Positions 58,575 to 64,000 of a DNA stretch of 64,000 nt are shown piece after piece. The DNA lies in NCBI RefSeq assembly GCF_004005965.1, contig NZ_SACY01000004.1, forward strand, positions 186,001-250,000, read 5' to 3'. Source of the DNA: Sandaracinomonas limnophila (lineage in GTDB: Bacteria > Bacteroidota > Bacteroidia > Cytophagales > Spirosomataceae). The notes beneath the pieces are model-generated. The model was not told where the DNA came from. It ran no database searches and saw only the letters and a program-made list of their open reading frames with translations. The number at the start of each line of letters is the position of its first letter. Within the stretch, counting starts at the first letter, position 1. The translations under genes and the position numbers were made by a program.

Positions 58575-60347
58575 TTATGTATATAACGGTAAAATAACAC
58601 TTTCAAACTTATTGTAAATGACCTTTCTTTTAAGTTTTAAGGTAGGGGTTAGTTCTCCATCTTGAATAGTAAACAGCTTATCTAGCAAAACTATTTTTTT
58701 AACTTGTTCATATTTGGCCACGCTAATCATGGTCTGGCGTACCTCTTCTTCCATTTTTTGAACAATTTTTGGGTTTTTAATTAAGTCGGCATTGCTTTCC
58801 CAATGAATCCCTTGTTGGCGCGCCCAAAATTGTAAAGCAGAAAATTCAGGGATAATTAAAGCCGAAGGAAATTTTTGTCCTTCTCCAACCACCATACATT
58901 GTTCTATAAATGCCGATTCTTTTAGCTTGTTTTCCACCAATTGCGGTGCAACATACTTTCCCCCCGAAGTTTTAAATATCTCCTTTTTACGGTCTGTTAT
59001 CTTCAAATATTTTCCATCAACTAATTCTCCTATATCTCCCGTGTGAAACCAGCCTTCTTTATCAATGGCCTCGGCAGTAGCTTCTGGATTATTGTAATAC
59101 CCAACCATTACCGAATCTCCCTTGCAACAAATTTCTCCATCCTCTGCAATCTTTACCTGCACACAATCCAAAATTGTTCCCACACAACCTATTTTAAAAT
59201 CGGGTGGATTTATTTTACAAACCGAAATCACAGGAGAGGTTTCTGTTAGTCCATAACCTTCTGAAATAGGAACACCTGCTGCCCAAAAAACGCGAGATAA
59301 TCGAGGTTGCAGTGCAGCAGAACCGCTTGTTATGGATCGAACATTTCCGCCCAAAGCCTCTCGCCATTTACTAAAAATCAATTTGCTAAAAACTGCATAT
59401 TTTATTCGCTCCAAAATACCCAATTTTTGCATTGGATCATATTTCAATCCAAAATCAATTGCCGCAAAAAACAATTTTCGTTTAATGCCTGTCAATTCGT
59501 TTCCCTTAGCTAATATTTTATCATACACCTTTTCCAACAAACGTGGAACGGTTGCAAATGCAACAGGTTGAACCTCCTTGATATTATCAGCGATGGTTTC
59601 CATGCTTTCTGCATAAAAAATAGAAACACCATAATACATGTACAAATAAATATCGGTTCGTTCATAAATATGACAAAGCGGTAAAAAACTCAACACATTC
59701 TCCCCAACTTTTAAATCAAAATATTCACCACGCACAACCGATTTTACATTACTCAAAATATTATGATGAGTCAACATCACACCCTTAGGTCTACCTGTAG
59801 TTCCTGAAGTATAAATTAAAGTCAATAAATCTGTTGATTTAACTTTGGAATGAAAAGGCTCTAAGTTTTTAACATTTTTACCTTTTCCCAAATTTTCTAT
59901 TTCTTTCCAATTTTTGGCAGCTGGTATCGAATCAAAAGTGTAAATTCCTTTTACAAAATCTAGTGACTTACTTGCTTCATTGGCTTTGTAAAATAGATCT
60001 TCGTTTTCTACAAAAATTAGTTGAGAACCAGAATCTGAAAAAATATAGGTGTAATCTTCAATGGTTATGGTCGGATAAATTGGAACCGTAACCCCACCAA
60101 TTAATTGAACTGCAAAATCAACGATGTTCCATTCGGTCCGATTGTTTGAAATAATAGCAATTTTATCGCCAATCCCTAAACCTAATTCCAAAAATCCAAG
60201 TGCAAGCTCATGAACCGATTGAACAAAACTCGAGGAAGAATAACTTTGCCAAGAGCCATTACTTTTCTTGTTAAATAAAATAGGAATCTCCTGGTGTTCA
60301 TAAGCCTTCAATAAATCAAAGACTCTTTCTAATTGTTGATGTTTCAT
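58575..60347 (-). CDS. Long-chain fatty-acid-CoA ligase (AMP-dependent synthetase)
   Basis: The 590-residue enzyme has the P-loop TSGTTGRPKGVMLTH near 177, the FadD15-type motif EGYGLTETSPV, GWFHTGDIGE, and the catalytic-Lys region DRKKEIFKTSGGKYV. It activates fatty acids for lipid metabolism. The promoter TTG-N20-TATATTTG overlaps the first DnaA box of the putative origin. Confidence 0.95.
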   Translation of the reverse strand: MKHQQLERVFDLLKAYEHQEIPILFNKKSNGSWQSYSSSSFVQSVHELALGFLELGLGIGDKIAIISNNRTEWNIVDFAVQLIGGVTVPIYPTITIEDYTYIFSDSGSQLIFVENEDLFYKANEASKSLDFVKGIYTFDSIPAAKNWKEIENLGKGKNVKNLEPFHSKVKSTDLLTLIYTSGTTGRPKGVMLTHHNILSNVKSVVRGEYFDLKVGENVLSFLPLCHIYERTDIYLYMYYGVSIFYAESMETIADNIKEVQPVAFATVPRLLEKVYDKILAKGNELTGIKRKLFFAAIDFGLKYDPMQKLGILERIKYAVFSKLIFSKWREALGGNVRSITSGSAALQPRLSRVFWAAGVPISEGYGLTETSPVISVCKINPPDFKIGCVGTILDCVQVKIAEDGEICCKGDSVMVGYYNNPEATAEAIDKEGWFHTGDIGELVDGKYLKITDRKKEIFKTSGGKYVAPQLVENKLKESAFIEQCMVVGEGQKFPSALIIPEFSALQFWARQQGIHWESNADLIKNPKIVQKMEEEVRQTMISVAKYEQVKKIVLLDKLFTIQDGELTPTLKLKRKVIYNKFESVILPLYT

Positions 60348-60774
60348 AGGTTTATTATTTCAATCAAATATAAGATTTCCACATATTATCCACAACTATA
60401 AACTATATTATACCAAATATTACCCTAAAATGATACTTTATACAATTTAAATATCAAAAAAGCATTAGTTTAAAAATTCTTCTAAACTTATCCACAGGCT
60501 ATTATTTAAAAATAAAAAAATTAATTTAAGTAAAATTTAATTGTATGTTATTGTTCTCTGTGGATTTGTGGATAAGTGATTTTTTGATTTGTAAATAACT
60601 GAAATTTAATATATTAATTAAATTAAATTGTATTTTTATTTGTGGATAAATTGAAGATATCTTGAGGATAAAATCAGACTTATGCACAATTTGTTTTGAA
60701 AAAATATTTTATCCCCAAAGATGTGATTTAAATGTGGATAAAAAGGTGAGGAAATCCACCACTTATCCACATAC
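60348..60774. other. oriC: Putative chromosomal replication origin (oriC)
   Basis: This 427-bp gene-free stretch holds six exact TTATCCACA boxes: plus-strand copies at 60386, 60488 and 60763 and minus-strand copies at 60567, 60641 and 60733. Near matches lie at 60559 (minus strand), 60680 and 60709. Two very AT-rich blocks, about 60500-60545 and 60586-60640, are suitable unwinding regions. The flanking mnmG gene (2.5 kb away) is a frequent origin neighbour. No dnaA gene is present in the window. Confidence 0.85.
60365..60395 (-). promoter_or_regulatory. Promoter of the acyl-CoA ligase gene overlapping a DnaA box
   Basis: On the minus strand TTG (60393-60395) and TATATTTG (60365-60372) have a 20-base spacer, ending 18 bp before the start. 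The -33 box overlaps DnaA box 60386-60394, so DnaA binding could repress transcription. Confidence 0.7.
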
Positions 60775-62421
60775 TTATTCACCTTGGATGACAAGGTCCG
60801 TTAATTCAAAATTTGCTTTTAATTTCAATGGCATTGGATAGAAAAACATTCGTTCTGCCACTTTTTTGGTTTGAAAATTTCCGGGTGTCCACTTTCCGTC
60901 TTTGTTCAGGTCTTCGATGACCCTAATCGTATAAATATTAGGTTCTATGTAATTAAATGTGAAATTTTCTTTAACAATTTGTGAATAGGCAATTTCTTGC
61001 TCCTGACCTTTAATCAGCTGTACAACATATTGTTGATCTTTTTTTGTTGAATTTATTTTTCCTGAAATGAGACCGAAGTTTTCCAATTCTTCTCTTTCAA
61101 TTGGGTATTCAACATAATCCGTTGAATCTTGTTCTATGCTTACAAAAGCATCTTTTTCAAAAATTAAATTGACTTTTTCTTTGGGCAAATCTTTTTTCGA
61201 AATAATAAGTTGATTTGAATAAGAATTGAATTTTATGTTTTTTTCATCAATTGAAATTCTTTTCAAGGAATCAATTTTATAATAGATTTTTTTTATGTTC
61301 CACGAGGCAACAGGTTTTTCAAAATCCAATTGTATTGAATCTAAAGGTGAAAATCGTGCCCCAAATTTTGGATAAACACTTAAGTTGAAAGGCTTTCTAG
61401 TTAATTTTTCTTTTTTATTTAATTCGCGGTATTTTATTTTAACACTAAATTCTTTTAACCTGTTTAAAGAATCTGTTGTATTTAGTTTAATAAATAAAGT
61501 ATCATTTTTATTAGTTGTTCCTCTAAATATGCGGAGTTGCTTATTTTGTTCTATTTGATAAACTATTTTTTCAGCATTGCTTTGTTTTTGTTCAACTTTA
61601 GCTTCTTGAATTCCCCGATTAAATTCATATAAAACCGATTTAGCTGTTGTGGTTGTTTTAATAATTTTTAGACTGTCTAAATTTTGGTTGCTAAGAATAA
61701 AATCTTTTGATTTTAGATGTTCTTTGAGATCTATAAATGCTTCTTTTTGAAAGTCATGTGCTTCTTTATTTGCATTTAAGAGTAAATTATTGTTTACATC
61801 TGCAAATGCAGCCATGTAATATTTTCCTGCTTTTAAATTTTCTAATTGGTAATTTCCGGAGGTATCGGTTTTGGTAAAATAATAGGGCTTTTGTTTATCA
61901 ATTTTTAATGTGTCGGAATAGGGATAAACTGCCACTAAAATATTTTCTAATTTTTTATTTGTAAACAAGTTTTTCACATTTCCTTCAATGCTTAGCGAGT
62001 CGATTATATTACCGGTACTAAAAACGAGTTTGATGTTTTTGGCTACGTTTCTTTCTGAGATATCTGAAATGGAATTTCTAAAATTGAAAGTGTAGGTTGT
62101 ATTATCATTTAATGCTGAATCAAGAATAATAGATAAGCCTTTGGGATAAATTTTTGTTTCATAAAATCCAATTCCTGGAGTAACTAATAATTCCTGATTT
62201 ACATTTTTAATATCTACATATTCATTGAAACTTAAATCTAATTTTTTCCCTTTGAAATTCTTACTTTTTAAAGTTGGGTTACTTTGTAAGAGCACTGGTG
62301 CCAAGGTGTCTTTTTTTCCACCTGGGGGCGATGCCATTTGTGCACAGCTGTTGAGTAAAAGAATAAATCCTAAGCACAAAAAACTGACAAGTAAAAGGGA
62401 AAGCTTTTTAGATTTATTCAT
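60775..62421 (-). CDS. Lipoprotein with SbsA-like Ig domain
   Basis: The ATG at 62421 gives MNKSKKLSLLLVSFLCLGF and 548 residues; the frame also reads from TTG at 62427. The lipobox is LLNSC. Residues about 30-120 (GGKKDTLAPVLLQSNPT, KLDLSFNEYVDIKNVNQEL) are a bacterial Ig-like/SbsA domain, followed by CarboxypepD-like and beta-rich segments (SGNYQLENLKAGKYYMAAFADVN). The family is common in Bacteroidota and probably attached to the outer membrane. It overlaps the methyltransferase stop by 8 bp. Confidence 0.85.
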   Translation of the reverse strand: MNKSKKLSLLLVSFLCLGFILLLNSCAQMASPPGGKKDTLAPVLLQSNPTLKSKNFKGKKLDLSFNEYVDIKNVNQELLVTPGIGFYETKIYPKGLSIILDSALNDNTTYTFNFRNSISDISERNVAKNIKLVFSTGNIIDSLSIEGNVKNLFTNKKLENILVAVYPYSDTLKIDKQKPYYFTKTDTSGNYQLENLKAGKYYMAAFADVNNNLLLNANKEAHDFQKEAFIDLKEHLKSKDFILSNQNLDSLKIIKTTTTAKSVLYEFNRGIQEAKVEQKQSNAEKIVYQIEQNKQLRIFRGTTNKNDTLFIKLNTTDSLNRLKEFSVKIKYRELNKKEKLTRKPFNLSVYPKFGARFSPLDSIQLDFEKPVASWNIKKIYYKIDSLKRISIDEKNIKFNSYSNQLIISKKDLPKEKVNLIFEKDAFVSIEQDSTDYVEYPIEREELENFGLISGKINSTKKDQQYVVQLIKGQEQEIAYSQIVKENFTFNYIEPNIYTIRVIEDLNKDGKWTPGNFQTKKVAERMFFYPMPLKLKANFELTDLVIQGE

Positions 62422-63295
62422 TTTCAAAGATGTATAAATTACTGGAATAATTTCCGTTGAAAATAAAGGCTTTTAAATTTGAAAAGGCGCCTGTGATAAA
62501 TGAGGCCAAAAGCTTTTTCTTTCCAGACTGATATTCGTTGCTTAAAATACTGATGTAAAAAGAATCAAACAAAAGCCCTCTTGTTTTGACTAATTTAAAT
62601 CCATATTTCGAAGCAAGAAACTGTATCGTTTTTGGCGTAAAATGATGGATGTGTCGAGGCACATCATAAGCCGCCCAATGAGATTTAAACTTTTCTGCAT
62701 CGTGAGATTTGGGATTGGGGACCGCTATCAATAATTTACCGTTTTCGTTTAAATGCTTTTTGAAAAAAGTAAAATATTCGTCTAATTCATAAACGTGTTC
62801 TAGCACATGCCATAAACTAATTATTTGAAACTTTTCTTGCGATTCAATTTCTGATAATTTTCCAGCAATTTTTGCTTTCGTAAGTTCCGTTGCTTTTGCT
62901 GCAGTTTGTGGATCTAATTCCATTCCTCTAACGTCCCATCCTGCCGATTGACAAGCTTGTAAAAAGTGTCCATTTCCACAACCAATGTCTAAAAGCTTAT
63001 TAGAATTTTTGTACGAACGAATCCAATTTATTTTTTGTTGAAGTGTAAAATTTCTAACCCAATGATAGAGTTTATTTACAATTCCTTCTTTGGTATTCGA
63101 ATGAGAAATATAGGTTTCAGACTGATAATATTTTCCAGCTTCCTTTGCCAAGGGTCTTGGATTGGTAAATAAGAAATCACAGCTTCTGCATTGAACGATT
63201 TTGAAAAACTCTCCAGAAACAGTATAATCTTTTGCTTCCAAAAAGGATTCAATGTGTTGACTTTGGCAAATGGGGCAGTTGCTAATTATTTCCAT
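62414..63295 (-). CDS. Class I SAM-dependent methyltransferase with N-terminal zinc ribbon
   Basis: The 293-residue protein has a zinc ribbon with CPIC (7-10) and CRSC (37-40), then a Methyltransf_23-type domain with LLDIGCGNGHF, IISLWHVLEHV and HHFTPKTIQFLASKYGF. Such ribbon-methyltransferases often act on sugar or lipid intermediates. It lies 1 base after mnmG and overlaps the lipoprotein gene, forming an operon. Confidence 0.9.
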   Translation of the reverse strand: MEIISNCPICQSQHIESFLEAKDYTVSGEFFKIVQCRSCDFLFTNPRPLAKEAGKYYQSETYISHSNTKEGIVNKLYHWVRNFTLQQKINWIRSYKNSNKLLDIGCGNGHFLQACQSAGWDVRGMELDPQTAAKATELTKAKIAGKLSEIESQEKFQIISLWHVLEHVYELDEYFTFFKKHLNENGKLLIAVPNPKSHDAEKFKSHWAAYDVPRHIHHFTPKTIQFLASKYGFKLVKTRGLLFDSFYISILSNEYQSGKKKLLASFITGAFSNLKAFIFNGNYSSNLYIFENE

Positions 63296-63296
63296 A

Positions 63297-64000
63297 TTAT
63301 CTTCCCATGAACAATAGTAAAATAGAAATGTCAGAAGCTGACACTCCAGAAATTCTACTTGCTTGTCCGATGGTTTGGGGTCTTAATTTATTTAATTTTA
63401 TTCTTGATTCCGTTGAAAGAGTTTTGATTTTATCGTAATCAAATTGAGGTGGAATTTGTAAATCTTCCATAGACTTCATCTTGTCCACCATTTTTCTTTC
63501 TTTGTCGATATAACTTTCGTATTTGATAATTATTTCAGCTTGCTCAATTTCTTCTGTAGAATATTTTTTCAATATCGGAATAAGCATTTCATTTTTATAA
63601 AAATGTTCAAAGCCGACATCGGATCGTTTGATGAAATTTATCAAAGGGGCTCCTTCTTTGATACTTGAAACACCTATTGACTCTAACCAAGGATTTGCCT
63701 CTGTTGGTTTTAATTTGTTTGATTTTAATTCTTGAATTAGGTTTTCAACGTTTTGCTTTTTTTGCAAATACGTGTCTAATCTTTCTTGAGATGCTAAACC
63801 TAATTCAAATCCTTTTTCAGTTAAACGTTCGTCAGCATTGTCTTGTCGCAAGAGGGTTCTAAACTCTGCTCTCGAGGTAAACATTCGGTAAGGCTCATCT
63901 GTACCTTTGTTTATTAAATCGTCGATTAAAACACCGATATATGCTTCGGATCTTGAGAGAGTAAAAGGATTTAATTGATGGGTATGTTGGTGGGCATTGA
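63297..64000 (-). CDS. mnmG: MnmG (GidA), C-terminal part, truncated by window edge
   Basis: The frame continues past the right edge; about 234 residues are visible. The sequence just inside reads RSEAYIGVLIDDLINKGTDEPYR followed by MFTSRAEFRTLLRQDNAD, a diagnostic MnmG stretch, and the C-terminus IGQASRISGVSASDISILLLFMGR matches the tRNA-binding helical end. MnmG with MnmE modifies U34 of tRNAs. An internal ATG at 63884 is not the start. Confidence 0.97.
   Translation of the reverse strand, partial: NAHQHTHQLNPFTLSRSEAYIGVLIDDLINKGTDEPYRMFTSRAEFRTLLRQDNADERLTEKGFELGLASQERLDTYLQKKQNVENLIQELKSNKLKPTEANPWLESIGVSSIKEGAPLINFIKRSDVGFEHFYKNEMLIPILKKYSTEEIEQAEIIIKYESYIDKERKMVDKMKSMEDLQIPPQFDYDKIKTLSTESRIKLNKLRPQTIGQASRISGVSASDISILLLFMGR

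Overview
The window is AT-rich chromosomal DNA from a member of the Bacteroidota, most likely an aerobic, non-gut lineage such as Cytophagales (an inference from gene content). Supporting signs are near-consensus promoters of the form TTTG-N19/20-TAnnTTTG, an absence of obvious Shine-Dalgarno sequences, a TonB-dependent receptor with a carboxypeptidase-like N-terminal domain, an UpxY/NusG-like antiterminator beside Wzi and Gmd, a DUF4296 lipoprotein, a tyrosine REP transposase, and many short dispersed hairpin repeats.

Layout. 1-4.6 kb: end of an FnIII-like protein, a Tat-exported sugar isomerase-like TIM barrel, tRNA-Phe, a GMC oxidoreductase with its Tat-signal small subunit, and PlsC. 4.6-13.3 kb: a 1,514-residue secreted protein of unknown function, KdsC, a gamma-carbonic anhydrase-like protein, a glycosyltransferase, a serine hydrolase and a REP transposase. 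13.4-19 kb: tRNA-Leu and tRNA-Gly, an Lrp regulator, a ThuA-propeller-HEAT-azurin fusion, and a Gfo/Idh/MocA protein. 19-30.2 kb: a plus-strand run with an outer-membrane protein, a tail-fibre-like secreted protein, an Ig/LamG surface protein, a second sugar isomerase-like TIM barrel and a GH95 fucosidase. 30-44 kb: a diiron ferritin-like protein, an aminotransferase, lactonase, Tgt, an XRE regulator with an unusual operator array, an M61 peptidase, RecO, TpiA, a TonB receptor and two tandem carboxylesterases. 44-55.5 kb: a tight six-gene minus-strand operon (DUF4296, GDPD, GH3, YqeY, RlmN, siroheme synthase), a DUF58-VWA-IspE operon, NifU, a VanX-like dipeptidase and an SpmAB fusion. 55.5-64 kb: wzi, upxY and gmd, an acyl-CoA synthetase, a 427-bp DnaA-box cluster that looks like the chromosomal origin, a lipoprotein, a methyltransferase and the 3' part of mnmG.

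How it fits together. Several genes (GMC plus small subunit, two TIM barrels, Gfo/Idh, ThuA-azurin fusion, lactonase, GH95) suggest periplasmic oxidative breakdown of plant or algal sugars. KdsC, the glycosyltransferase, Gmd, UpxY and Wzi serve envelope polysaccharide synthesis. The strongest unexpected signals are the probable oriC, a REP-hairpin family with covarying stems tied to a transposase that carries the same hairpins inside its reading frame, a Tgt that lacks all four zinc ligands, and a five-box operator array upstream of an XRE regulator. No phage, CRISPR or complete defence locus was seen.
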